Source: Litorimonas sp964352855
Lineage (GTDB): Bacteria; Pseudomonadota; Alphaproteobacteria; Caulobacterales; Maricaulaceae
Length of the DNA: 22,633 nt
NCBI GenBank assembly: GCA_964352855.1
Contig: CAYGTR010000048.1
Location: forward strand, 1 to 22,633
Direction of reading: 5' to 3'
Shown here: one piece after another, positions 1-7,197 of the stretch
How the letters are laid out: the number at the start of each line of letters is the position of its first letter
How positions within the stretch are numbered: the stretch's first letter is position 1
Translations under genes and position numbers: made by a program
Notes under the pieces: model-generated
Told to the model about the DNA's origin: nothing
Seen by the model: only the letters and a program-made list of their open reading frames with translations
The model's database searches: none

Positions 1-270
1 CAAGAAAAAGAGCAATCATCGGACGGTTCCATGTTAGGGATGGCTTGGCGGTTAAGTACAGAGTTGATTGTGTCTGTTCTGGTCGGAACAGGTTTGGGCT
101 ATGGTCTGGACCGTCTTTTCGGAACGTCACCATGGATTTTATTGGTTGGGATGGGCTTCGGCTTCGCCGCAGGTATAAAATCGGTTTTAAGAACGGCGGA
201 CAAAATGGACGCTCTTGATGCTGATAAATCGCGCGAAAAAGTCAATCCTGATAACACTCACGATAAGTGA
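1..270 (+). CDS. atpI: ATP synthase accessory protein AtpI, 5' truncated by window edge
   Basis: AtpI-family membrane protein that assists assembly of the c-ring of FoF1 ATP synthase. The frame is open from base 1 with no stop, and the first Met is at 31. Alphaproteobacterial AtpI normally has a charged N-terminal arm of some 30 residues before the membrane part, so the true start is probably upstream of the window. Visible parts are a first hydrophobic helix (about residues 9-26 from Met31), the motif GYGLDRLFGTSPW, a second hydrophobic helix, and a charged tail. It is first in the order atpI-atpB-atpE-atpF'-atpF, the standard alphaproteobacterial Fo operon. A small 6-bp hairpin (256-261 with 267-272) covers the stop codon. 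Identity rests on motif and position together; confidence is high. Confidence 0.88.
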   Translation, partial: QEKEQSSDGSMLGMAWRLSTELIVSVLVGTGLGYGLDRLFGTSPWILLVGMGFGFAAGIKSVLRTADKMDALDADKSREKVNPDNTHDK

Positions 271-314
271 GTAAAGACAATAGGCTATAATGCCTGCGTT
301 AAGAGGAGTGGGAC

Positions 315-1064
315 GTGGCAAACGACCCGATGGAACAGTTTAAGATCAAAAAGATCTTTGACCTGCCCGATATTGCGGGCCAAGACTTGGCCTTTACCAA
401 TTCATCCCTTTGGATGGTGGTTGCGGGCCTTGGCATTATTGCGTTCTTTCTTTTCACGCTTAAAGGTAAACTTGTCCCAACGCGTATGCAGTCGCTCGGC
501 GAGTTGAGCTATGAATTTATCGCCAATATGGTGAAAGACACGACCGGGCCGGAAGCTATGAAATTCTTCCCTTTTGTGTTCTGTCTCTTCTTTTTTATCC
601 TATTCGCCAATATCATTGGCATGAACCCTTATGCCTTTACGACGACGTCGCATCTGGCCGTAACAGTCTTTATGGCATTTTTCACTATTGCCCTTGTGAT
701 CATTGCGGGTATTTGGAAAAATGGATTTAAATGGTTCAAGATTTTTGCGCCTGCCGGGCTACCCCTTTTGATGTATCCAATTATTATCATTATTGAAGTC
801 ATCTCATTCATCGCCCGCCCAATTACACTCTCTGTGCGTTTGTTCGCCAATATGGTGGCAGGTCACGTTATTCTTAAGTTATTCGCGATTTTCGCAGCGT
901 TCTTGATTGCGCAAGGCGGTCTGGTTGCCGGACTTTCAATCGTACCTGTCATCGGTACAATGGCAATTGTCGCTCTCGAATTCCTCGTCGCCGGTTTGCA
1001 AGCTTTCGTGTTTGCTATTCTGACATGTGTCTATCTCAACGACGTTTACCACGTCGATCATTAA
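315..1064 (+). CDS. atpB: F0F1 ATP synthase subunit a
   Basis: Subunit a of the Fo sector; it forms the two proton half-channels against the c-ring in the cytoplasmic membrane. The protein has 249 residues, the normal length. The motif LSVRLFANMVAGH (172-184) contains the essential stator arginine R175. The last helix carries LEFLVAGLQAFVFAILT (221-237), also conserved. Five to six hydrophobic helices are visible. The start is GTG at 315, chosen because AAGAGGAG lies about 6 bases upstream and because the N-terminus MANDPMEQF resembles the usual alphaproteobacterial MA-DP--QF; ATG 330 is the alternative. It lies 44 bases after atpI and 32 bases before atpE. Confidence 0.97.
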   Translation: MANDPMEQFKIKKIFDLPDIAGQDLAFTNSSLWMVVAGLGIIAFFLFTLKGKLVPTRMQSLGELSYEFIANMVKDTTGPEAMKFFPFVFCLFFFILFANIIGMNPYAFTTTSHLAVTVFMAFFTIALVIIAGIWKNGFKWFKIFAPAGLPLLMYPIIIIIEVISFIARPITLSVRLFANMVAGHVILKLFAIFAAFLIAQGGLVAGLSIVPVIGTMAIVALEFLVAGLQAFVFAILTCVYLNDVYHVDH

Positions 1065-1096
1065 TCCCCGCATTCCATTATTCAAGGAGAACCATC

Positions 1097-1324
1097 ATGG
1101 AAGCAGAAGCAGCAAAATACATCGGCGCAGGTCTTGCCGGTACAGCCCTCATCGGTGCCGGTATCGGTATTGGTTCAATCTTCTCTAATTACCTCGCAGG
1201 CGCTTTGCGCAACCCATCAGCCGCCGCCGGTCAGCGTACAAATCTTCTTCTCGGTTTTGCCCTTTGTGAAGCGACAGGCCTTTTCGGTTTCGTTCTTGCG
1301 ATGATCATCCTCTTCGCGGCTTAA
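1097..1324 (+). CDS. atpE: F0F1 ATP synthase subunit c
   Basis: Proteolipid subunit c, the rotating proton-carrying ring of Fo. It has 75 residues in a two-helix hairpin. Helix 1 carries a GxGxGxG run (G20, G22, G24, G26), the polar loop is RNPSAA (38-43), and helix 2 carries the ion-binding glutamate E58 in FALCEATGLFGF. The start ATG at 1097 has AAGGAG 7 bases upstream; a longer frame that opens at 1025 inside atpB is an artefact. A perfect 10-bp hairpin lies just downstream (1344-1367), before atpF'. No sodium-binding signature is evident, so proton coupling is the default reading. Confidence 0.97.
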   Translation: MEAEAAKYIGAGLAGTALIGAGIGIGSIFSNYLAGALRNPSAAAGQRTNLLLGFALCEATGLFGFVLAMIILFAA

Positions 1325-1343
1325 TTTAGCCTCGATTACTAAG

Positions 1344-1367
1344 CCGACTTAAGTGCGCTTAAGTCGG
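1344..1367 (+). promoter_or_regulatory. intercistronic hairpin between atpE and atpF'
   Basis: A perfect 10-bp inverted repeat: CCGACTTAAG at 1344-1353 and CTTAAGTCGG at 1358-1367, with loop TGCG. No T-run follows, so it is not a canonical intrinsic terminator. Its place directly after the c-subunit gene, whose product is needed in 8 to 15 copies per complex, fits an mRNA-stabilising or partial-attenuation role. The structure is seen in the sequence; the role is inferred. Confidence 0.6.
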
Positions 1368-1385
1368 GAATCCTTGGAGATTAAA

Positions 1386-1910
1386 ATGGCGGCAGAAACA
1401 GCCTATGCAGAGGGTGCGAAAGAGGCAGCGTCCGGCGGTCTGCCGCAATTTGACTTTTCCACTTGGGCCAATCAAATCCTATGGCTCATCATTGTTTTCG
1501 GTGTCCTCTATTTTGTTCTATCAAAATTTATCCTGCCTAAATTGGCGGATGGTATTGTTGAACGTAAGGACCGTATCTCGGACGATCTCGACGCGGCATC
1601 CCGTATGCAGTTAGAGGCCGAAGAAGCCGAGAAAGCTTATAATCAAAAACTCGTCGATGCGCGCGCCAAGGCACACAATGTTGCCGAAGCCACACGCCAA
1701 TCCGTCAACGAAGAATTGGCAGCTGAGATTGCCGAAGCTGACGCCGAGACTGAGAAACAAACACAAGCCGCCGAAGAGCGTATTCACGCTCTCCGCGCGA
1801 AAGCCATGGCAAATGTTGAGTCCGTTGCGACCGAAACAGCCGCAGAGATCCTGCAACATTTGACGGGTAAAAAATTGACAGCCGCGCAAATCAGCGCTGC
1901 AATGAAATAG
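1386..1910 (+). CDS. atpF': F0F1 ATP synthase subunit b' (peripheral stalk)
   Basis: Subunit b', one of two non-identical peripheral-stalk subunits found in alphaproteobacteria and other photosynthetic-type ATP synthases. The protein has 174 residues: a short N-terminal segment, one membrane helix (about residues 24-45, following the motif PQFDFSTWANQILWL), then a long Ala/Glu/Lys-rich coiled coil to the C-terminus. The start is ATG 1386, with GGAG 6 bases upstream. An in-frame ATG-like start at 1353 is rejected because it lies inside the intercistronic hairpin. The b' gene precedes b, as usual in this group; the two products are predicted to heterodimerise and hold F1 against rotation. Confidence 0.93.
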   Translation: MAAETAYAEGAKEAASGGLPQFDFSTWANQILWLIIVFGVLYFVLSKFILPKLADGIVERKDRISDDLDAASRMQLEAEEAEKAYNQKLVDARAKAHNVAEATRQSVNEELAAEIAEADAETEKQTQAAEERIHALRAKAMANVESVATETAAEILQHLTGKKLTAAQISAAMK

Positions 1911-1922
1911 GAAGGCCAGATC

Positions 1923-2444
1923 ATGATGACCATTATGGCCACAGCCGCCGGAGCCCCTTGGTACACAGACTCAAAACTCTGGGTTCTTATACCACTCGTT
2001 CTGTTCCTCGCCTTCGTTATCAACAAAGGCGCAATTAAAGCCGTAAATACCTCTTTGGATAAACGTGCAGACGACATTAAATCTGAGCTTGAAGAAGCGC
2101 GTCGCCTTCGCGAGGAAGCGCAAACTCTCCTCGCGTCTTACAATCGCAAGAAAAAAGAGGCTGAAGATCAAGCCGCGGCCATTATTGAGCAAGCCAAGCA
2201 TGACGCTGAATTAATGGCGTCCAATGCGCGTAAAGACCTCGCAGACCGCCTAGAGCGCCGCACCGCGCAAGCTGAAGCCAAAATTGCAAATGCTGAGGCA
2301 CAAGCCATGGCAGAGGTGAAAGCAAAGGCAGCGGATATGGCGCTTGAAGCGGCAGAGAAAGTCCTGCGTAATAACTTAAAGACGGCGGATCATGCCTCTC
2401 TCGTCAAAGATGGTATAACGCAAATGGGCAAAGTTCTAAATTAA
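1923..2444 (+). CDS. atpF: F0F1 ATP synthase subunit b (peripheral stalk)
   Basis: Subunit b, partner of b' in the peripheral stalk linking subunit a to F1. It has 173 residues: a membrane helix at about 17-35 (KLWVLIPLVLFLAFVINKG), then a basic hinge and a long charged coiled coil with Ala-rich heptads. The SD-like AGGAAGG overlaps the stop codon of atpF' and lies about 7 bases before ATG 1923; ATG 1926 is an equal alternative. It is the last gene of the operon, followed by a strong terminator at 2467. F1 genes are not in the window, in line with the split Fo/F1 arrangement of alphaproteobacteria. Confidence 0.94.
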   Translation: MMTIMATAAGAPWYTDSKLWVLIPLVLFLAFVINKGAIKAVNTSLDKRADDIKSELEEARRLREEAQTLLASYNRKKKEAEDQAAAIIEQAKHDAELMASNARKDLADRLERRTAQAEAKIANAEAQAMAEVKAKAADMALEAAEKVLRNNLKTADHASLVKDGITQMGKVLN

Positions 2445-2466
2445 ATAATAATTAGTTTGTTTTTCT

Positions 2467-2493
2467 AAAGCCGCCCTTCTAGGCGGCTTTTTT
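2467..2493 (+). terminator. Rho-independent terminator of the atp (Fo) operon
   Basis: Perfect 9-bp stem AAAGCCGCC / GGCGGCTTT with a 6-base loop, running into six T residues. It lies 22 bases after the atpF stop and just before the convergent SDR gene. On the minus strand only a short T stretch would follow, so it works best for the plus strand. Confidence 0.92.
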
Positions 2494-2504
2494 GTTGAGG
2501 GTAT

Positions 2505-3281
2505 CTAAGCCTTGGCGATCATGCCGCCGTCCAACACTAATGTCTGCCCGACCATCCAGCTTGACGCGCGAGAGCAAAGGTAGAGCGCTGTTCCGGCGAT
2601 GTCTTCGGCCTCACCTAAACGACTATGCGGGATTTGCGCCAGCGCCGCATTTTTCATTTGCTCATTTTCAGTAATGCCCTTGGTCATTTCAGACGGGAAA
2701 AATCCGGGGGCGATAGCGTTCACATTGATGTTCCGCGGCGCGAGATCTGCACCCAAATGTTCAGTTAAATGAATGACGCCGGACTTACTCGCGGAGTAAG
2801 CATAGGCGGGCATTTGCGGATTACGTTTACCGTGAATAGACGCGATATTGACAACACAGGCAGGCGTCTCTTTTGTCCCGGCGGCTTGTAATAAAGGCAA
2901 GCATTTCTGCGTCACAAAGAAAATAGATTTCAGATTAATATCAATCACCTTATCCCAGCCCTTTTCCGGGAAGCTCTCAATCGGCGCGATCCAGTTGGCA
3001 CCCGCATTATTAATTAAGATGTCGATCTTATCTTCGGTTTCACTGAGCGCCTTGACGAAAGTTTCAATACCCGCGACCGTCGACATATCCCCGGGAATGG
3101 CGATGCATTCCCCATAGGCGGCTAATTCGCTCGCCTTATCCATGAGACGTTCAACCTTGCGGGCCGTGATATAAACTTTGGCCCCGTTTTCCAAAAGTCC
3201 CCGCGCCATCATCGCACCAATACCGCTGGAGCCACCGGTGACCACAGCCACTTTACCGGAAACATCAAATAAATTTTTCAT
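2505..3281 (-). CDS. SDR family oxidoreductase (RhlG / 3-oxoacyl reductase-like)
   Basis: Classical short-chain dehydrogenase/reductase of 258 residues with a complete Rossmann fold and catalytic set: TGGSSGIG nucleotide loop (15-22), NNAG (91-94), catalytic N116, S148, Y162 and K166 (YSASK). R41-K42 after beta-strand 2 suggest NADPH preference. The N-terminus (MKNLFDVSGKVAVVTGGSSGIG) and the A-P-G-F-F-P-S motif (191-197) resemble RhlG-type beta-ketoacyl reductases, but substrate cannot be told from sequence. It is a single gene, convergent with the atp operon and divergent from the DUF2256 gene. The ATG at 3281 needs no adjustment because the motif begins at the usual distance from it. Confidence 0.88.
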   Translation of the reverse strand: MKNLFDVSGKVAVVTGGSSGIGAMMARGLLENGAKVYITARKVERLMDKASELAAYGECIAIPGDMSTVAGIETFVKALSETEDKIDILINNAGANWIAPIESFPEKGWDKVIDINLKSIFFVTQKCLPLLQAAGTKETPACVVNIASIHGKRNPQMPAYAYSASKSGVIHLTEHLGADLAPRNINVNAIAPGFFPSEMTKGITENEQMKNAALAQIPHSRLGEAEDIAGTALYLCSRASSWMVGQTLVLDGGMIAKA

Positions 3282-3461
3282 TCTGCTCTCTTATTTTAAA
3301 GTCATAACTTTCCACACTTCAGGCAGAGAGTCGAATTGGAAATTATGTGTTGCGGCGACCAATTGAAATCGCTCCCCCAAGTAAGACACCCGCCCACTGC
3401 CTCCCCCAAAACTTTATTCACCTTTTTCGCAACTTGCCTATCCCCCAGCCGTATAGTGTTT

Positions 3462-3632
3462 ATGGTTCATTCTAAAGCGACCCTTCCGTCAAAGATTTGT
3501 GTGACGTGTCACCGCCCTTTTACGTGGCGGAAGAAGTGGGCACGTGTTTGGGATGATGTGAAATATTGTTCCAAGCGTTGCCAAAACAATCGCAACTCTC
3601 GGGCTGACGAAAACATAAAGGCTAAATCATGA
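3462..3632 (+). CDS. DUF2256 small zinc-ribbon-like protein
   Basis: A 56-residue protein with the DUF2256 signature: P-x-K-x-C-x-x-C-x-R-P-F-x-W-R-K-K-W, then W-D-x-V-K-Y-C-S-x-R-C. Four cysteines (C13, C16, C36, C40) are spaced to bind one zinc ion. The start ATG at 3462 gives the usual family length; the longer frame from 3336 adds unrelated residues. Its stop overlaps the next start as ATGA (3629-3632), so it is translationally coupled to the CsgA-like SDR. From recollection, DUF2256 genes often lie near cryptochrome/photolyase-related genes; none is visible here. Molecular function is unknown. Confidence 0.85.
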   Translation: MVHSKATLPSKICVTCHRPFTWRKKWARVWDDVKYCSKRCQNNRNSRADENIKAKS

Positions 3633-4369
3633 TATTACCTACAATGGGCGAAAATCTTCGTGTCGTAATTGTCGGTGCCAGCGGCGGTATTGGCGCGGCC
3701 TTTATTGAGCATCTCACCGCCTCTGATCAGGTATCGCAAATCTATGCGCTCTCGCGGCAAGGCATCGCTCACGCCTCCCCTAAAGTCGCTAATCTAACCT
3801 TTGACTTTACATCAGAAGACAGCATCATTGCCGCAGCGGAAGCCCTGCGAGAGCTTGATCCTTTTGACCTTATCATTGTCGCCTCCGGGCTTTTACAGGG
3901 CGAAGGCATCGCACCTGAAAAATCCATTCGGGATTTATCCTTTAAAGGCTTTGAAACCAGTTTCATGGCCAACACCATTGGCCCTGCGATGACGGCAAAA
4001 TATTTCCTGCCGCTCTTACGCCGTGACCGAAAAACCGTTTTTGCCGCATTGTCTGCGCGTGTGGGCAGTATTTCTGATAACCGTATTGGTGGTTGGTACG
4101 CTTACCGCGCGTCCAAAGCGGCACTGAATATGGTGCTTAAGACTCTGTCGATTGAATATGGTCGGCGCTTCAAACAAGCGGTGATCATCGGACTTCATCC
4201 CGGCACAGTCGATACAGATCTGTCAAAGCCGTTTCAAGCCAATGTGCCAGAAGGCAAATTATTTACGGCTGAGTTTTCAACAGAAAAAATGCTGCAGGTC
4301 ATAGATAAAGTGGCGCCCGATGATACGGGTTTACTCTTCGATTGGGCCGGAGAAAAGGTCACGTTCTAA
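3629..4369 (+). CDS. SDR family NAD(P)-dependent oxidoreductase (CsgA/C-factor-like)
   Basis: Short-chain dehydrogenase/reductase of 246 residues in the C-factor-like subgroup. GASGGIG (16-22) forms the dinucleotide loop, N115 and S142 are candidate catalytic residues, and Y159-x-x-x-K163 (YRASK) is intact; H-P-G-T-V-x-T-D (190-197) is typical of this subgroup. It starts at ATG 3629, overlapping the DUF2256 stop by 4 bases, which implies coupled translation. Its 3' end overlaps the convergent hdaA by 39 bp. The substrate is unknown. The first conserved beta strand starts at residue 11, so a start at M6 is also possible. Confidence 0.87.
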   Translation: MILPTMGENLRVVIVGASGGIGAAFIEHLTASDQVSQIYALSRQGIAHASPKVANLTFDFTSEDSIIAAAEALRELDPFDLIIVASGLLQGEGIAPEKSIRDLSFKGFETSFMANTIGPAMTAKYFLPLLRRDRKTVFAALSARVGSISDNRIGGWYAYRASKAALNMVLKTLSIEYGRRFKQAVIIGLHPGTVDTDLSKPFQANVPEGKLFTAEFSTEKMLQVIDKVAPDDTGLLFDWAGEKVTF

Positions 4370-4960
4370 GCGGTTGGACAGGTAATGGCTGGCAAAATGT
4401 TTCGTCAGGTCAGCATTGTCCGCTAATGCAGCTTGGTCTAGGCGTCTCACCAGCGTTCTTAATGCGCCGACTTCGCGGTCTTGATAGGTCAGCAGATAAT
4501 CTACCAAGTCCTTGGTAATGATGCGCCCCCGTTCCTCAAAGAGCTGACGCAATATAGGCTCTAAAACGATCTCGTCATAATCATCCATTTTCATAACGGG
4601 AGTATTGGAAAGGCGCGAGCGCAGATCAGGCATTTGTACATTCCAGTCGGTCGGTGGCTTACGCGACGTTAGCAACATACCGGACGTCTCTCCATTCAAT
4701 GCACGGTTCATTTCAGCGAAGAGCTCAGCTTCATCCATGTCGTCCGCATCATCTGCCAAGAGGCCGTGGCTCAGGCTTTGCCACGCCTGTCCTAAATGGG
4801 TCTTGCCCGTGCCTTCGGGGCCCAGCAAAAGCAAGATAGGCGCAGGCCAATCGGGCCAAGCACGCAAGGCAGTTACCGTGATACGATTCGTATCTGTAAT
4901 AATAAAACTATCGAACCCTGTGGCGGCTTCAGGAACAAGATCTAGAGGAATTTGCTGCAT
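4331..4960 (-). CDS. hdaA: DnaA-related regulator HdaA (Hda family)
   Basis: Hda-type AAA+ protein of 209 residues. In the regulatory inactivation of DnaA, Hda bound to the DNA-loaded beta clamp stimulates ATP hydrolysis by DnaA and so limits re-initiation; in Caulobacter the homolog is HdaA. The N-terminal QQIPLDL (2-8) fits a clamp-binding motif. Walker A is GPEGTGKT (47-54), an acidic Walker B-like stretch is at 68-77, a sensor I-like LLTSR is at 96-100, the DLRSRL box with candidate arginine finger is at 112-117, and a sensor II region is near R168. It lacks the DnaA DNA-binding domain. It lies 5 bases after the DUF2066 gene in the same direction, so they are probably cotranscribed. AGGGA sits just upstream of the ATG. 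Confidence 0.88.
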   Translation of the reverse strand: MQQIPLDLVPEAATGFDSFIITDTNRITVTALRAWPDWPAPILLLLGPEGTGKTHLGQAWQSLSHGLLADDADDMDEAELFAEMNRALNGETSGMLLTSRKPPTDWNVQMPDLRSRLSNTPVMKMDDYDEIVLEPILRQLFEERGRIITKDLVDYLLTYQDREVGALRTLVRRLDQAALADNADLTKHFASHYLSNRLERDLFSGPIEE

Positions 4961-4965
4961 AATCC

Positions 4966-6021
4966 CTAGCGGCGACCCGTTCGGGTTAATACCATGCCGA
5001 GGTTTTCATCGTTCCTGATGTCTACGCCTTTAAAGGCAAGCTCGCGTTGGAGACGCAAGAGGTCACCCGCATAGGTTACTGTCATCAAAGCGCCGTCTTT
5101 AGACATGGCATCCAAACGGGCACCTTGTATCTGAGCCGAGCCATCAATAACGCTTTTCAGCTGTTGCCACTCAGACTGTGAATTATAAAGAACAGATACC
5201 GCCATCGACACCGCATCAGACGCCAAAGTTACCGTATTGCGTTTCCAACTATTCTCTAGCGACGCCACAATTGCGTCTTCATAACGTTTCTCGTTCAAAG
5301 CAAATTTGTCAACGGAAATTGTTTGTCTCTGTCCGGTATCCAGTGAAATATCCACTGTACTCGCGTCAAACCCCGCAAAGCCATAAAAGCCGTCCGTCAG
5401 CAGAATTTGCTGCACACCTAACGAACGTCCTAAATCAGCTAATTCGCCGGGTGTCATAGATAAAACTGTTTCCGCACTGCGCGGAACAAGAGGAAACTGT
5501 TCATCTCTAATCGGATTAATAGGCGTCAGAGCATGTGAAAATTTACGGGAATTCCAGGCCGCATACCATTCACTATTAGGATCAAACTGACCTTGGGTAT
5601 AAGGCAGGACAAGTCGCTCTCTTGCTTGAGAGGTTATCATATTTAGCCCGGCATCTCGCAGGTAAGCTTGAACATCGCGCGGATTGAAGGCGACAGATAT
5701 GTCGCCCAGATAACGACTGGCAGAACGTTTTTCATTCGCAATTTCCAAGGCGCGTATCATTTTGGCGGCAGTCTCTTGGTCAATCGGAGGTAGTGGATTA
5801 CTCGCACGTTCGCTGTCTAGTGTCAGACGTTCAAGCACAAGTCTGGCGGCACGGGTTTGGCCCTCTTGTATCGCCAATGTTTGTGCTTCTATTGCGCTCT
5901 CCCCTGTCGCATCAACGGGGACGCCTAAGACTGTAAACGGGTCAGCCGCTTTGGCAGCGAAGGACAGCGCGAAGCAAACGAAACAAGCCAATATAAAGCG
6001 GGGTAAGATAAATCGTGTCAT
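4966..6021 (-). CDS. DUF2066 domain-containing secreted protein
   Basis: A 351-residue protein with an N-terminal signal peptide (basic MTRFILPR, hydrophobic core, cleavage near AKA-AD at 25-26) and no other membrane segment. The sequence matches my recollection of DUF2066 proteins, which commonly lie between hdaA and purM in alphaproteobacteria. Visible landmarks are the early FTVLGVPVDATG segment and the C-terminal LQRELAFKGVDI segment. It probably acts in the periplasm; molecular function is unknown. It is the promoter-proximal gene of a two-gene unit with hdaA and is divergent from purM across 147 bp. Confidence 0.8.
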   Translation of the reverse strand: MTRFILPRFILACFVCFALSFAAKAADPFTVLGVPVDATGESAIEAQTLAIQEGQTRAARLVLERLTLDSERASNPLPPIDQETAAKMIRALEIANEKRSASRYLGDISVAFNPRDVQAYLRDAGLNMITSQARERLVLPYTQGQFDPNSEWYAAWNSRKFSHALTPINPIRDEQFPLVPRSAETVLSMTPGELADLGRSLGVQQILLTDGFYGFAGFDASTVDISLDTGQRQTISVDKFALNEKRYEDAIVASLENSWKRNTVTLASDAVSMAVSVLYNSQSEWQQLKSVIDGSAQIQGARLDAMSKDGALMTVTYAGDLLRLQRELAFKGVDIRNDENLGMVLTRTGRR

Positions 6022-6120
6022 GAAACTGCGATACCGTGCTTTTACCTATTTTAAAAGCCATGATGTGTGATGTGTTTTTGTGTTATTCATCGCCTTTATA
6101 GGGTAGCGAGGCTTGCGTTT

Positions 6121-6145
6121 GCGCTTAGAATCCGCTTCTAAGCGC
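6121..6145 (+). promoter_or_regulatory. perfect inverted repeat in the purM leader
   Basis: GCGCTTAGAA (6121-6130) and TTCTAAGCGC (6136-6145) form a perfect 10-bp inverted repeat with spacer TCCGC. It ends 23 bases before the purM start. No T-run follows on either strand, so it is not an intrinsic terminator. It could be an operator for a dimeric regulator of the divergent purM and DUF2066-hdaA units, or an mRNA leader hairpin. Only the structure is directly seen. Confidence 0.5.
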
Positions 6146-6168
6146 TAGAAATCGAAGAAGGCTTTCAC

Positions 6169-7194
6169 ATGTCGGAACCAAAAACAGGTCTCAGCTACGC
6201 CGATGCAGGCGTCAATATTGACGAAGGTGACCGACTTGTGGATGCGATCAAGCCCTTGGTCAAAGCCACCCGTCGACCCGGTGCAGATGGATCCATTGGC
6301 GGATTTGGCGGCGCTTTTGACCTGAAGGCGGCAGGCTTCAAAGACCCTGTCCTCATATCTGGCACGGACGGTGTCGGGACAAAACTGCGGATTGCGATTG
6401 ATACGGGGGTTTTGGATACAGTTGGTATCGACCTCGTGGCGATGTGCGCCAATGACGTGCTTGCCAATGGGGCAGAGCCGCTTTTCTTCCTCGACTATTT
6501 CGCCACCGGAAAGCTGGACACAGAAAAGGCCACAGCCGTGATTAACGGCATTGCCGAAGGCTGCAAACTAGCAGGAGCAGCGTTAATTGGTGGGGAAACC
6601 GCCGAAATGCCGGGTATGTACGAAGGCGATGATTTTGATTTGGCAGGATTTGTCGTCGGTGCGGCAGAACGCGATAAAATGCTTCCGCGTCACCAGGATA
6701 TGGCGGCAGGTGATATTTTGATTGGGGTCGCGTCATCCGGTCCGCATTCAAATGGTTACTCTCTTATCCGCAAAGTTGTGGAATTATCCGGACTAACTTG
6801 GGACGCGCCCTCTCCTTTCGAGGAGGGTCAAAACTTGGGACAGTCTTTGATGGTGCCAACAAAGCTCTATATCAAATGCGCGCTCCCACTTATTAAAAAC
6901 GGACTGGTCAGCGGGCTGGCCCATATTACCGGTGGTGGCCTAACAGATAATACGCCGCGTATGCTTCCGAAAACGCTCACGCCTGAGTTTGACTTCAACG
7001 CGTGGCCGCGGCCTGCCGTGTTCCAATGGCTGCAAGAGACGGGCCATATTGCAGAAGCAGAAATGCGTCGCGCCTTTAACTGTGGCATCGGTCTTGTGCT
7101 GAGCGTTAAACCCGAAAACGAAGCCATTGTTTTATCTCGCTTAGCCGAAAGCGGCGAAACCGCTTGGTCTATCGGAACGCTCAAAAACGCCTAG
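6169..7194 (+). CDS. purM: phosphoribosylformylglycinamidine cyclo-ligase (AIR synthetase)
   Basis: PurM catalyses ATP-dependent closure of FGAM to aminoimidazole ribonucleotide (AIR), the fifth step of de novo purine synthesis, in the cytosol. It has 341 residues, close to the normal length. Signature segments: SGTDGVGTKL (64-73), MCANDVLANGAEPLFFLDY (92-110), IGGETAEMPGMY (140-151), GPHSNGYSLI (191-200) and HITGGGLTDN (252-261). The ATG is preceded by GAAGAAGG. It is followed 3 bases later by purN, and the pair is a common alphaproteobacterial operon. Regulation may involve the inverted repeat at 6121-6145. Confidence 0.98.
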   Translation: MSEPKTGLSYADAGVNIDEGDRLVDAIKPLVKATRRPGADGSIGGFGGAFDLKAAGFKDPVLISGTDGVGTKLRIAIDTGVLDTVGIDLVAMCANDVLANGAEPLFFLDYFATGKLDTEKATAVINGIAEGCKLAGAALIGGETAEMPGMYEGDDFDLAGFVVGAAERDKMLPRHQDMAAGDILIGVASSGPHSNGYSLIRKVVELSGLTWDAPSPFEEGQNLGQSLMVPTKLYIKCALPLIKNGLVSGLAHITGGGLTDNTPRMLPKTLTPEFDFNAWPRPAVFQWLQETGHIAEAEMRRAFNCGIGLVLSVKPENEAIVLSRLAESGETAWSIGTLKNA

Positions 7195-7197
7195 CTG

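Noticed and set aside
286..291. TATAAT between atpI and atpB as a promoter
   Set aside because: No -35 box at suitable distance, and the gap is inside an operon.
1025..1096. Upstream extension of atpE
   Set aside because: The frame opens inside atpB. The c-subunit N-terminus and SD place the start at 1097.
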